From assembly GCF_004307995.1 (NCBI RefSeq), contig NZ_SIRE01000006.1:186001-250000 (forward strand): a stretch of 64,000 nt of DNA, written 5' to 3'. The position numbers were made by a program, and so were the translations under genes. This DNA comes from Paenibacillus thalictri (GTDB lineage Bacteria; Bacillota; Bacilli; Paenibacillales; NBRC-103111). Of the stretch, positions 35,248-43,656 are shown in pieces (position 1 is the stretch's first letter; each line of letters starts with the position of its first letter). Under the pieces are notes generated by a model. That model was not told the origin of the DNA, made no database searches, and was given only the letters and a program-made list of their open reading frames with translations.

Positions 35248-36120
35248 TTACACGCCCGCAGCGGTTTGGCGCTCAGCAAATTTTCTGGCTGCCTCCAGCG
35301 TGTTTTGCAGCAAAATCGTAATAGTCATCGGTCCGACGCAGCCTGGAACCGGCGTTACATATCCGGCCGTATCAAGCACATCGTCGAAATCCACGTCGCC
35401 GGCCAATTTCCCCGTATCCAGACGGTTCATCCCTACGTCGATGACGACGGCGCCTGGCTTCACGTGTTCTTTGCGAACGAGCTTCGCTTTGCCTACGGCT
35501 GCGACAAGAATATCCGCTTGGCGTGTGATTTCTTCGAGATTGGCCGTGCGCGAATGGCAGATCGTAACCGTTGCGTTTTCCCGAAGCAGCAGCATCGCCA
35601 TCGGTTTACCGACGATATTGCTGCGTCCGATCACAACCGCATGTTTGCCGGCGATCGGGACATTGATCTTTTTCAAAATCTGAATGACGCCGGCCGGCGT
35701 ACAAGGCAGCGGTGCATCTTTGCCGATCGACACATTGCCGACATTCGTCGGATGAAAGCAATCCACGTCTTTGGTTACTGCGATTTCTTCAACAACACGT
35801 TCCTCCGAAATATGCTTCGGCAGCGGAGATTGGACCAAAATGCCATGAATGCGCGGATTATCGTTCAGCTGGCGAATCAATTGCAGCAATTCCGCTTCGC
35901 TTGTTTGCACCGGCAAACGGTGTACCTCGGAGTAGATGCCCGCTTCTTCGCAAGACTTCGCTTTATTGCGCACATAGACTTGAGACGCCGGGTCTTCGCC
36001 CACGATAACGACCGCCAGTCCAGGCTGCGTACCGCTTGAAGTTAACGCTTGAACTTGTTCCTTAATCTCGGCGCGGTATGAACTTACGATTTCTTTTCCG
36101 TTAATGATTTGCGCTGGCAC
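35248..36120 (-). CDS. folD: Bifunctional methylenetetrahydrofolate dehydrogenase/cyclohydrolase FolD
   Basis: 290 residues from GTG at 36120, seven bases after GGAGGG; the upstream in-frame codons include that ribosome site itself. Catalytic Lys in SQVYVRNKAKSCEE, Gln in LVQSPLPKH, and NADP-binding GRSNIVGKPMA. Interconverts methylene-, methenyl- and formyl-tetrahydrofolate. Confidence 0.97.
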   Translation of the reverse strand: MPAQIINGKEIVSSYRAEIKEQVQALTSSGTQPGLAVVIVGEDPASQVYVRNKAKSCEEAGIYSEVHRLPVQTSEAELLQLIRQLNDNPRIHGILVQSPLPKHISEERVVEEIAVTKDVDCFHPTNVGNVSIGKDAPLPCTPAGVIQILKKINVPIAGKHAVVIGRSNIVGKPMAMLLLRENATVTICHSRTANLEEITRQADILVAAVGKAKLVRKEHVKPGAVVIDVGMNRLDTGKLAGDVDFDDVLDTAGYVTPVPGCVGPMTITILLQNTLEAARKFAERQTAAGV

Positions 36121-36164
36121 GATGAGTCCCTCCACATTCGTCGTTTTTATATAAATTACATGAA

Positions 36165-36632
36165 TTATTGTTCGTGTTGCTGCAGCATGTTGGTTTTGAT
36201 AGATTCCAACTCTTTAATGATTTTCCCTAACACGCCGTTGACAAACTTGCCGGACTCTTCGGTGCCAAAATGTTTGGCCAGATCAATGGCCTCGTTCACG
36301 ACAACTTTCGGAGGCACGTCGCTGCGATACACCATCTCGTATACCGCAAGCCGCAGCACTTGCCTGTCCACTCTCGACAAACGTTCCGGCTGCCAGCCCT
36401 TCAAATATTCGAGCAATAATTCGTCGATCGTTAAAATATGCTGACGTGTGCCTTCCACTAATTCTTTAATGTACTGCGGCGAGATTTTCTCCGCTGTGAC
36501 ATCCAAATTCGCCTCATTATCGTTTTCAGCTTCCTCGACTGCGATCCGGATCGCTTCATGCGAGTCCACTTCGTTCATTTCCATCTGATACAGCACCTGC
36601 AAGGCCAGCTCTCTGGCCACTCTGCGTTTCAT
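36165..36632 (-). CDS. nusB: Transcription antitermination factor NusB
   Basis: 155 residues, all-helical, with RRVARELALQVLYQMEMNE at the start and VNEAIDLAKHFGTEESGKFVNGVLG at the end, family hallmarks. Binds boxA RNA with S10 in rRNA antitermination. ATG start behind GAGGG. Confidence 0.97.
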   Translation of the reverse strand: MKRRVARELALQVLYQMEMNEVDSHEAIRIAVEEAENDNEANLDVTAEKISPQYIKELVEGTRQHILTIDELLLEYLKGWQPERLSRVDRQVLRLAVYEMVYRSDVPPKVVVNEAIDLAKHFGTEESGKFVNGVLGKIIKELESIKTNMLQQHEQ

Positions 36633-36706
36633 TCATTGACCCTCGTTTCTTCTATAAATTACAGCAAAATGGGCCGTTTCCAAACGGAAAGACCCAATCA
36701 ATGTCA

Positions 36707-36934
36707 TTATCTGAACATCTTCCATCGGTCCGAAAGCCAATCCTTCGTATCTTCAAAAGGAAATAATGGCTCTTTGCGGTCTGTTTTCGCTCCAAAATAA
36801 TACCCTAAAAACGCGATAAAAGCAAAGATGAGCATGTCCCAAAAACCGAAGAACAGATAGATGACGCCCAAAAAAATGCCTATAGCCGTACCGGCCACCG
36901 CTCCGGGGCGCCGTTCCCACAGTTGTTTCCACAT
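36707..36934 (-). CDS. DUF2273 small membrane protein
   Basis: 75 residues from ATG at 36934; the ATG three codons earlier is too close to the GAGGTGG site. Two membrane helices (AVAGTAIGIFLGVIYLFFGF, then MLIFAFIAFLGYYFGA) with a basic start and a charged tail. DUF2273 proteins accompany AmaP and Asp23/Gls24 proteins in envelope-stress operons, as here. Molecular role unknown. Confidence 0.85.
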   Translation of the reverse strand: MWKQLWERRPGAVAGTAIGIFLGVIYLFFGFWDMLIFAFIAFLGYYFGAKTDRKEPLFPFEDTKDWLSDRWKMFR

Positions 36935-36949
36935 AAGGCCCATCCACCT

Positions 36950-37513
36950 CTATTCCACCCTGCTTTTAAATGTCGGAGCCGACGACGACTGAACGTTCGC
37001 CACAAACACGGATACGCCGGCAACGGGAATTCCCGTAATCTCTTCCACATGCCGCTTGACGGCTCCTTGCATTTCTTCCGTCAGCTGCGGAATGATGTTT
37101 TCTCCGTCGACTACCGCCCGGAGAATGATATCCAGACCGGAATGGCTGACTTTCACCCTGGCCTTCAAATCTTTAATGCCGCGGGTACGGTTAGCCGCCT
37201 TAAGCGCCAAATTCTCGACCGTATCAAGTGAAATGCGGATATCTCCGAATTCGGTTCTTTGATCGATGGAAGGCACCTGCGTGCGTGCCCGTCTTACCGC
37301 TATGTAGAAAAAACGCAAGCTGATCAGCAGAATCACGATAGCGCAAACAATAAACATATAAGCTACCCGCTTCTCATAATAAACGTTATGCAAAAAATCG
37401 GCCGTCTTCTCCGCGGAAATCCAGCCGAATGCGCCCGCAAGCGCAGCGCAAGAAATGACGATGATCGCTAATGTATAGATAAAAAGCAGCAGCCTATCAA
37501 GTACTTTAACCAC
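36950..37513 (-). CDS. amaP: Alkaline shock response membrane anchor protein AmaP
   Basis: 187 residues with two N-terminal membrane segments (LLLFIYTLAIIVISCAALAG and MFIVCAIVILLISLRFF) and a cytoplasmic Asp23-like domain. AmaP tethers Asp23 to the membrane in Staphylococcus. GTG start behind GAAGGAGA. Placed between an Asp23-family gene and a DUF2273 gene, the normal trio. Confidence 0.9.
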   Translation of the reverse strand: MVKVLDRLLLFIYTLAIIVISCAALAGAFGWISAEKTADFLHNVYYEKRVAYMFIVCAIVILLISLRFFYIAVRRARTQVPSIDQRTEFGDIRISLDTVENLALKAANRTRGIKDLKARVKVSHSGLDIILRAVVDGENIIPQLTEEMQGAVKRHVEEITGIPVAGVSVFVANVQSSSAPTFKSRVE

Positions 37514-37580
37514 TACAGCTGTCTCCTTCCGTTTTCCTTGCGGATCGGATTTGATACCGTACAGTCCGGTTTAAAGCAAA

Positions 37581-37603
37581 CCCCCTGACATGAGGTCAGG
37601 GGG
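37581..37603 (-). terminator. Terminator or attenuator between the Asp23-family gene and amaP
   Basis: Perfect 9-bp GC-rich stem CCCCCTGAC/GTCAGGGGG with a 5-base loop, followed on the reverse strand by TTTGCTTTAAA. The T-run is interrupted, so some read-through into amaP is likely. Confidence 0.65.
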
Positions 37604-37612
37604 ACTGGCGCA

Positions 37613-38023
37613 TTATCTTACTCGCTGAGCAGCCGGTTCCGCTTCTTCAACTTTCTCGCTTGCTTTAAAAAGCACATCATGGATGTGGACATTAACCTGA
37701 ACGACCGTGAGCCCTGTCATCGATTCGATGGCATGCTTGACATTCTGCTGAATGCCGCCAGCCACTTCCGGAATGCGGTTGCCGTATTCGATAACGACGG
37801 AAACGTCTACCGCCGCCTCTCTTTGCCCGACTTCGACCTTCACGCCCTTGGACAAATTTTTGCGGCCCAGCAGTTCGGCGATGCCTCCTGCAAAACCTCC
37901 GCTCATTCCAGCAACTCCCGGAACCTCAACCGTAGCGAGTCCGGCAATCACTTCAATCACCTCAGGAGCAATCTGAATAGTGCCAATGTCGGTTTTCTCG
38001 TAATCCGTAAGAGCTGTGTTCAT
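37613..38023 (-). CDS. Asp23/Gls24 family envelope stress protein (YqhY)
   Basis: 136 residues. The family core runs from IGTIQIAPEVIEVIAGLATVEVPGV through VIEYGNRIPEVAGGIQQNVK to LTVVQVNVHIHDV. In B. subtilis yqhY sits after accC and affects acetyl-CoA carboxylase control; the same position is kept here. ATG start behind TTAGGAGGG. Confidence 0.94.
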   Translation of the reverse strand: MNTALTDYEKTDIGTIQIAPEVIEVIAGLATVEVPGVAGMSGGFAGGIAELLGRKNLSKGVKVEVGQREAAVDVSVVIEYGNRIPEVAGGIQQNVKHAIESMTGLTVVQVNVHIHDVLFKASEKVEEAEPAAQRVR

Positions 38024-38167
38024 GTAAACGCCCTCCTAATAAGTTTTTCACCGTAAAATTACCGTGTGCGGGAAAGAATGGCCGCTGTTCCTCAGCGGAA
38101 TTCATAGGATAGGAGCATGTCTTATCCCAATAATTATACCATTATATAAAATAGTTGACAAATAATC

Positions 38168-39526
38168 TCATGATCTAGGATCGTTAACATCATGCTCCTC
38201 AAGGAACTTGATATCGTGATCGCCTTCAATGAATTTATGATGATCCATCAGCTTCAAATGGAACGGAATTGTTGTTTGAACGCCTTCGACCGTAAATTCG
38301 GACAATGCCCGTTTCATACGTGCGATCGCGTCATTGCGGTCTGTACCCCAAACAATCAGCTTGGCAATCATCGAATCATAATGCGGAGGTATCGTATACC
38401 CTGGGTAAGCCGCGCTGTCTACACGTACGCCAAACCCACCCGGCGGCAAATAAAATTGAATTTGTCCGGCGGACGGCATGAAATTACGGTTCGGATCTTC
38501 CGCATTTACGCGGCATTCGATCGCCCAGCCGTTAATCTGCACGTCTTCTTGACGGAAGGAAAGCGGTTCTCCTTCGGCAACGCGGATCATTTCCTTGATA
38601 ATGTCGATGCCTGTAATCATCTCGGTAACGGGATGTTCTACTTGGATCCGTGTGTTCATCTCCATGAAGTAGAAATGGCCGTCTTGTCCAAGCAAAAATT
38701 CAAGCGTGCCCGCACCGGAATATTGAACCGCTTGAGCGGCGCGAACAGCTGCCTCACCCATCTGCCGGCGTGTTTCCGGGGTCAGAATAGGACATGGAGC
38801 TTCTTCAACCAGCTTCTGGCGGCGGCGCTGCACAGAGCAATCACGTTCGCCCAAATGGACGACGTTGCCGTGTTTGTCGGCCAAAATTTGAATTTCGACG
38901 TGCTTCATGCCCGTCAAATACTTCTCCAAATAAACGCCTGCATTGCCGAATGCTTTCTGGGCTTCCTGCTGCGCCGTCGTAATTTGCGATATCAGCATGT
39001 CTTCGTTGTCGGCGATACGGATACCTTTGCCGCCACCGCCGGCAGTCGCTTTTATAATAATCGGGTAGCCAATCTCACGGCCGAGACGTATGGCGTCGTC
39101 CAAGTTTTCTACAAGGCCGTCGGAGCCGGGAATAACCGGCACGCCCGCGTCTTTCATCGTTTGCTTGGCAACGGCCTTATCGCCCATTTTGCTGATCGCT
39201 TCGGGCGACGGACCGATAAACGTCACATTGCAGCTTTCGCAGATTTCCGCGAAATCGGCGTTTTCGGCCAAGAAGCCGTAACCCGGATGGATCGCGTCGG
39301 TTTCCGTCAAGGTGGCTACGCTCATAATATTGGTCAGGTTGAGGTAGCTGTCTTTGGATAAGAAGGGGCCGATACAATAGGCCTCGTCCGCCAAACGGAC
39401 ATGAAGCGCCTCACGGTCGGCTTCGGAATATACCGCAACGGTATAGATGCCGAGCTCGCGGCAAGCGCGAATGATGCGTACCGCAATTTCTCCGCGGTTA
39501 GCGATCAATATTTTTTGAAACTTCAC
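38168..39526 (-). CDS. accC: Acetyl-CoA carboxylase biotin carboxylase subunit
   Basis: 452 residues with [25 protein letters not shown] loop [26 protein letters not shown] and [18 protein letters not shown]. Carboxylates AccB biotin in the first step of fatty acid synthesis. GTG start behind AGGAGG. Separated from accB by 218 bp that contain a perfect 79-bp repeat pair. Confidence 0.98.
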   Translation of the reverse strand: MKFQKILIANRGEIAVRIIRACRELGIYTVAVYSEADREALHVRLADEAYCIGPFLSKDSYLNLTNIMSVATLTETDAIHPGYGFLAENADFAEICESCNVTFIGPSPEAISKMGDKAVAKQTMKDAGVPVIPGSDGLVENLDDAIRLGREIGYPIIIKATAGGGGKGIRIADNEDMLISQITTAQQEAQKAFGNAGVYLEKYLTGMKHVEIQILADKHGNVVHLGERDCSVQRRRQKLVEEAPCPILTPETRRQMGEAAVRAAQAVQYSGAGTLEFLLGQDGHFYFMEMNTRIQVEHPVTEMITGIDIIKEMIRVAEGEPLSFRQEDVQINGWAIECRVNAEDPNRNFMPSAGQIQFYLPPGGFGVRVDSAAYPGYTIPPHYDSMIAKLIVWGTDRNDAIARMKRALSEFTVEGVQTTIPFHLKLMDHHKFIEGDHDIKFLEEHDVNDPRS

Positions 39527-39541
39527 TGGGATTCCTCCTGA

Positions 39542-39700
39542 GAGCTTTTCCGACAGGAAAAGCTGACTTCGTAAGAGCTGGCTGAACTTTCGTGAGAAAG
39601 TTCACCTCGTAAGCATAAGCGGAGCTTTTCCGACAGGAAAAGCTGACTTCGTAAGAGCTGGCTGAACTTTCGTGAGAAAGTTCACCTCGTAAGCATAAGC
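39542..39700 (-). repeat. Tandem 79-bp hairpin repeat in the accB-accC gap
   Basis: Two identical 79-bp units (39542-39620 and 39622-39700, period 80). Each holds two hairpins: AGCTTTTCC/GGAAAAGCT and GAACTTTC/GAAAGTTC, each followed by a CTTCGTAAG or CTCGTAAG box. The pair ends just upstream of the accC ribosome site. Confidence 0.95.
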
Positions 39701-39744
39701 AAAATGTTTGCGTTCCCGCCGCAGTGAGCAGAAACGACTATTGG

Positions 39745-40245
39745 CTACTCGGTTTTAACAAGAAACAGCGGCTGGCCGTATTCAACCAACTGGCCGTTCT
39801 CAACGAGAATTTCGACAATTTCACCGTTGATTTCTGCTTCGATTTCGTTCATCAACTTCATAGCTTCCACAATACAAACAACGGATTTGCTGTTCACGCG
39901 AGCGCCCTTAGTTACAAAAGCAGGTGCAGTCGGTGACGGCGCCTGATAAAACGTGCCTACCATCGGCGATACGATTTTATGTAAACTAGCATCCTCTACA
40001 GGCTGTTTGACCGCTGCAGGTTGAGCAGCAGGCTGAGTGTAATCAGCTCCTGGCAGCTCTACGCGAGGATGGGCCGTTACCGGAGAAAACGAATGCTGAA
40101 CCGCCGCCGGAGCGACAATGACCGATTCCGTTTTATTGGGCTTGCGAATGGAAAGACGCGAACCCTCGCTTTCAATCTCCAACTCCTGCAATGAGGATTG
40201 GTCAATCAATTTGATAAGTTCTTTAATCTCGCTTAACTTAAACAA
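39745..40245 (-). CDS. accB: Acetyl-CoA carboxylase biotin carboxyl carrier protein
   Basis: 166 residues from TTG at 40245, eight bases after AAGGAG; the GTG at 40254 overlaps that site. N-terminal helix FKLSEIKELIKLIDQSSL, an Ala/Pro/Gln-rich linker, and a biotinyl domain with VEAMKLMNE carrying the biotin lysine. Partner of AccC downstream. Confidence 0.97.
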   Translation of the reverse strand: MFKLSEIKELIKLIDQSSLQELEIESEGSRLSIRKPNKTESVIVAPAAVQHSFSPVTAHPRVELPGADYTQPAAQPAAVKQPVEDASLHKIVSPMVGTFYQAPSPTAPAFVTKGARVNSKSVVCIVEAMKLMNEIEAEINGEIVEILVENGQLVEYGQPLFLVKTE

Positions 40246-40260
40246 TACATTCACTCCTTA

Positions 40261-40322
40261 GAGTTTTTCGCCAGAAAAACTGGCTTCGTAAGCATGGGCT
40301 TAGAGTTTTTCGCCAGAAAAAC
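40261..40322 (-). repeat. Hairpin repeat upstream of accB
   Basis: Two copies of a GAGTTTTTCGCCAGAAAAAC hairpin (40261-40280 and 40303-40322), the first followed by GGCTTCGTAAGC. Same design as the repeats at 39542-39700 and 42789-42855 though the stem sequence differs. Lies 6 bp from the accB ribosome site. Confidence 0.85.
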
Positions 40323-40371
40323 GGGTGCAAGAGATCATCTATGAAACAATACAAGCCCCTGCGACTAGTGT

Positions 40372-40393
40372 ATTATATCACAACCTGGTTGTG
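40372..40393 (-). promoter_or_regulatory. accBC promoter with palindromic operator candidate
   Basis: On the reverse strand a perfect TATAAT (40372-40377) preceded by TGA (extended -10). Directly upstream is the perfect 15-bp palindrome CACAACCTGGTTGTG (40379-40393), filling the spacer. It is unlike the known FapR site of Bacillus. A second TATAAT lies at 40406-40411. Confidence 0.6.
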
Positions 40394-40411
40394 CACATAA
40401 ACATTATTATA

Positions 40412-41133
40412 ACCCGCTTTTGAGCAACTTTTCACCTACCAGTCTATGATTCCACTTTTATCTTGTCGATTCCTCCCGTGAAACAGCACTACTTTTGCCG
40501 AAAAACAGCCGTATTGCGCCCCGTACTCATCCCTTGCCGCCAATGCCAGCCCCGCTACTCCTCATCAACCGGTTGGCGATATCGCTTCTGTTCCCCTGCA
40601 CGCACTCTCCATCGCGCAAGGAGATTATTTTCTTCGCCAAAGAAGCGAATTTCTTTACTGTTGGCGCAAATTCGAGGTATAGCGGAGGATAAAGAGAATT
40701 TTTTCCGTCGGAAGGAAACAAAATGACTTAGAACGGCCAAAATTGTCTTTCCTTCCTTAAACATAGCTCAATTATCAGCTTCGACGGGAAAATTCGCTAC
40801 GCTATGACAGAAATTATTTTCCGCGGTACGTGAAGCAGCGCTAGGCATCCAGCATACGTCAGGCGGCAAGCTGCGTTGGCGGGGACGGCGTGCAGCCTCG
40901 GGCGGCGATGCGTCAAGCTGCGCCGGGCGGCGAGCATGCGCGGGGCGTTGCGGGCCCGCTTCGGCCCTTGCGTATCCAGTCCTCGGCGCCCCTTCCCGTT
41001 TTTCTCAAAATATTTTTGCACCACACGACGATAACTCACTTGAAGCAGATCCATCTTCCATCAGCAAACGACTCTATGAAATGTTGCAAGCAAGGATTGC
41101 CCCAAAAGATATAAACACTTTAGCTTCAAGCAG
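40412..41133. other. Long intergenic region between accB promoter and spoIIIAH
   Basis: About 720 bp without a supported gene. A stretch at roughly 40850-41000 is strikingly GC-rich (many GGCGG/GCGCC runs) compared with its AT-richer flanks. Open frames here lack ribosome sites and family features. Confidence 0.6.
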
Positions 41134-41170
41134 AAAAAGACCGGTCCCTGCCACGCAGAGAATCCGGTCC
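41134..41170 (-). terminator. Terminator of the spoIIIA operon
   Basis: On the reverse strand GACCGG...CCGGTC outer arms and an inner TCTCTGC/GCAGGGA stem with GTG loop, followed by CTTTTTC. Located about 80 bp after the spoIIIAH stop. Confidence 0.88.
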
Positions 41171-41246
41171 TTTCAGCAAACAATGATTTGAAACCAAGGT
41201 TTTGAAACGGGAAGGCGTGCAGGCCGCCCGGTTTTAACTCAGTATC

Positions 41247-42065
41247 TTACGGTACATATTGAACGATGACGCCGTCGGCTCCGACATTCATTTCTTTCAT
41301 TACGCTGTCAACGATGCTGACCGCTTGGCTTCTTTCCAGCTTGTTGCTTTGCACCGTGACTTTCCATTTATTCAAATCTTCATTAACGATGACCTGCGGG
41401 AAGTCTTTCATCAAGCTTTCTTCCAAATTCGTAATTTTGGCTTCCTTATCTTCCAGCTTTCTCAAATCTTCATATGCTTTGGAAACCGTGTCGGAGCTTT
41501 GCTTGGCATCTGTAATGATCGTCATCAGCTTCTCCGTTTGTTTGCCCATGTCCTCATTGCGTTTCAGCTGTTGGCTGACAAAGAAGTCGCCCCCGGATAC
41601 CGCCTGCGCCTGCATCTTTTCAAGCACTTTGGCATCGGCTGCCTGAGCGCTGTCCTTGGTTTGAGCCGAAGAAGTTTTTGCAGCCCCAGCGGCAGCCGCT
41701 TTCGAGTCAGTACTTGCGCTTGCCGGCGCACTTCCGGTTTTTGCATCCGTTTTTGCCGCCGTATCTTGCTTGGCGCTTGTGTCGGTTTTGGCCGAAGTGG
41801 CGGATGGGGCAGCAGGAGCGGTCACTTTGGCATCGGTTTTAACGTCTTGTTTGGCATCAGCCTTTGGATCGGCTTTACTGTCGATTGATTTAGGATCCAT
41901 GGCGCTATGCTCGGTGGTAGAAACTTTGATCTCATTGGTCTGTTTTGTGCCTGTGGACGCAAAATCAAGCTGATTGACATCTTCCGTAAATAAATAATAT
42001 GCCGAGAGTACAACCATCAAACTTAACATGGATACTAACCAAACCGTTTGTCTTTTTGGATTCAT
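41247..42065 (-). CDS. spoIIIAH: Stage III sporulation protein AH
   Basis: 272 residues versus about 218 in B. subtilis. N-terminal membrane helix (VWLVSMLSLMVVLSAYYLF), then an unusually long Lys/Ala/Asp/Thr/Ser linker (about residues 45-145, KTDAK-type repeats), then the conserved ring-forming domain GGDFFVSQQLKRNEDMGKQ to the C-terminus. SpoIIIAH in the mother cell binds SpoIIQ of the forespore to form the feeding-tube channel. ATG start behind AAGGAGG. Last gene of the operon. Confidence 0.96.
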   Translation of the reverse strand: MNPKRQTVWLVSMLSLMVVLSAYYLFTEDVNQLDFASTGTKQTNEIKVSTTEHSAMDPKSIDSKADPKADAKQDVKTDAKVTAPAAPSATSAKTDTSAKQDTAAKTDAKTGSAPASASTDSKAAAAGAAKTSSAQTKDSAQAADAKVLEKMQAQAVSGGDFFVSQQLKRNEDMGKQTEKLMTIITDAKQSSDTVSKAYEDLRKLEDKEAKITNLEESLMKDFPQVIVNEDLNKWKVTVQSNKLERSQAVSIVDSVMKEMNVGADGVIVQYVP

Positions 42066-42129
42066 TGTTTATTCCTCCTTAAATTTAGGCGCTATGCGCG
42101 TTGCGAAACGGGATTTCTGTACAATGCAG

Positions 42130-42774
42130 CTACTGTTTGCGCGGTAAAATGGATATCCGGTGCGCGGGAACTTCAAGCCCCCGCTCGACCGCCTCGCTAA
42201 TCATCTTTTTTACGGTTAAATTTTCCGCGCCGCGGGCAACAACCACAACGCCGCGAATTTTCGGCTTGATCGTCTTTAAAATCAAGGGCTGTTTACCGCC
42301 CGAAACCTCGTACAAAACAACTTCTCCGCTGCGTGTCACATCCGTCACATGGCGGGTGGCGCCGTGCTGATCCTTCTCGTTTGTCGTCTGCTGCGATTCC
42401 TTCGAATTGTGCTCGACGGATATTTCCTCCGTAGAATCGATGGTCACCATAACCTCCACATCGCCGACGCCAACGACTTTAGTCAACAGCTCCCGCAGCT
42501 GCGATTCGTAGGCTTCCTCATATTCTTTGAACTTCGATTGCTCTTTGTTTGCGCTTGAGCCGGAAAAAGCGGGCTTGTTCGGCTGCTGCTCGGGGGAGGC
42601 CCGGCTTTCGCCGCCAATGGGGTCGATTGCTTTTACCGAGATAAAAGAATTCAGGATCATAAATGCTGCTCCGACCAGCCCGACCAGGATCAGCCAGCGG
42701 AACGTCTGCGCCCGCTTCGGTCCGCCCGGCCCTCCTCCAAGCCATTTTTCCGTCCATTGCGTGAATTTGCCCAT
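42130..42774 (-). CDS. spoIIIAG: Stage III sporulation protein AG
   Basis: 214 residues. One membrane helix (FRWLILVGLVGAAFMILNSF) and a ring-building domain: EEAYESQLRELLTKVVGVGDVEVMVTID, then VRGVVVVARGAENLTVKKMISEAV-type ending. It forms a large ring in the mother-cell membrane as part of the channel. ATG behind AGGAGGTG, directly after a hairpin repeat. Confidence 0.96.
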   Translation of the reverse strand: MGKFTQWTEKWLGGGPGGPKRAQTFRWLILVGLVGAAFMILNSFISVKAIDPIGGESRASPEQQPNKPAFSGSSANKEQSKFKEYEEAYESQLRELLTKVVGVGDVEVMVTIDSTEEISVEHNSKESQQTTNEKDQHGATRHVTDVTRSGEVVLYEVSGGKQPLILKTIKPKIRGVVVVARGAENLTVKKMISEAVERGLEVPAHRISILPRKQ

Positions 42775-42788
42775 TGGTTCACCTCCTG

Positions 42789-42855
42789 AGGGCTTTCCGA
42801 AGGAAAGCCTACTTCGTAAGCGTTACTGAGCTTTCCGCTGGAAAGCCTGCTTATA
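42789..42855 (-). repeat. Hairpin repeat between spoIIIAF and spoIIIAG
   Basis: Hairpin GGCTTTCCGAAGGAAAGCC, then TACTTCGTAAGCG, then a second hairpin GCTTTCCGCTGGAAAGC. It abuts the spoIIIAG ribosome site and overlaps the last codons of spoIIIAF. Third member of the family seen at accC and accB. Confidence 0.85.
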
Positions 42856-43561
42856 ACTTCTCCCGCGAAACAAATGTGAGCTGGAGCTGCTCCGGCTTTA
42901 GCTGCCAATCTTTTTCAAGCAGCTGCTGCACTGCGGTTTTGCCTTGCCGTTCTTCCGGCGTCAGCGGCTGCTCCTCCCTTTTGGCCGGGGCATAAGCCGG
43001 CATCGTGCTTTGCACATCTATAGTTACAGGCTGGATCGGCTTGCCCAAGGCGGCGCCATTCGGCGTGCTGCCAGAGCTTGCCGCCGGCTGGCCGGTTTCC
43101 TTATCCTGCAAAGCGATACTGACGTTTCCGATAACGGTTTGTCCGGTTGTATTTTCGGTTGTATCCACCCGAATTGTTTTCACGGCATAACCGGATTGCT
43201 TCTCAATCGAATCGCGTATCTGCTGGGCGATCTGCGTTTCGGCAAGTCGTTTGGATTGCTTTTTTTGCAGTTGCTGAAGTTGCTCCGACTGCCGCTCGAT
43301 ATCGGATAAGGTGACATCGCTGCGGGTGCCCCCGGAGGCCAGACGATCCTGTACGGCGGACGCCTCGGCAAACATTTGGTCCGCGTTCCACTGCTTCTGA
43401 AAAAGCGTGAATATCGGATTCATCAGCGTAAGCAGTATGAACAAGCTGACCACCGTCTTCACATATCTTTGCATCGACTGATTGGGCAGCAGCAAATCGA
43501 TAAACGTCGCGAGCATAATAACCAGTACGACCGAACGCAACCATCCTCCGAGCCATTCCAT
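42851..43561 (-). CDS. spoIIIAF: Stage III sporulation protein AF
   Basis: 236 residues from ATG at 43561, whose AAGGAGG includes the upstream in-frame codons, ruling out the GTG at 43576. Two N-terminal membrane segments (VVLVIMLATFIDLLLP, VVSLFILLTLMNPIFTLF), then a soluble domain with a ring-building-like end. Part of the channel complex. Slightly longer than the 206-residue B. subtilis protein. Confidence 0.94.
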   Translation of the reverse strand: MEWLGGWLRSVVLVIMLATFIDLLLPNQSMQRYVKTVVSLFILLTLMNPIFTLFQKQWNADQMFAEASAVQDRLASGGTRSDVTLSDIERQSEQLQQLQKKQSKRLAETQIAQQIRDSIEKQSGYAVKTIRVDTTENTTGQTVIGNVSIALQDKETGQPAASSGSTPNGAALGKPIQPVTIDVQSTMPAYAPAKREEQPLTPEERQGKTAVQQLLEKDWQLKPEQLQLTFVSREKL

Positions 43562-43656
43562 GACACCCTCCTTCACAACTGTTCACGTGAGTCATTTTGA
43601 AGAAACAACCTAACTTCGTGTTATTGCGGCCGCTTGTTTGCCTTTCCTTACCTCGC

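Noticed and set aside
35236..36039. Long forward-strand open frame opposite folD
   Set aside because: It is antisense to a certain gene, lacks a ribosome site and has the Arg/His-rich composition of a shadow frame.
38192..39361. 389-codon forward open frame opposite accC
   Set aside because: Antisense to accC with codon-shadow composition; no family features.
40797..41054. 85-codon reverse open frame in the GC-rich gap
   Set aside because: No ribosome site and Arg/Ala/Pro-rich composition caused by base content; not supported as a gene.
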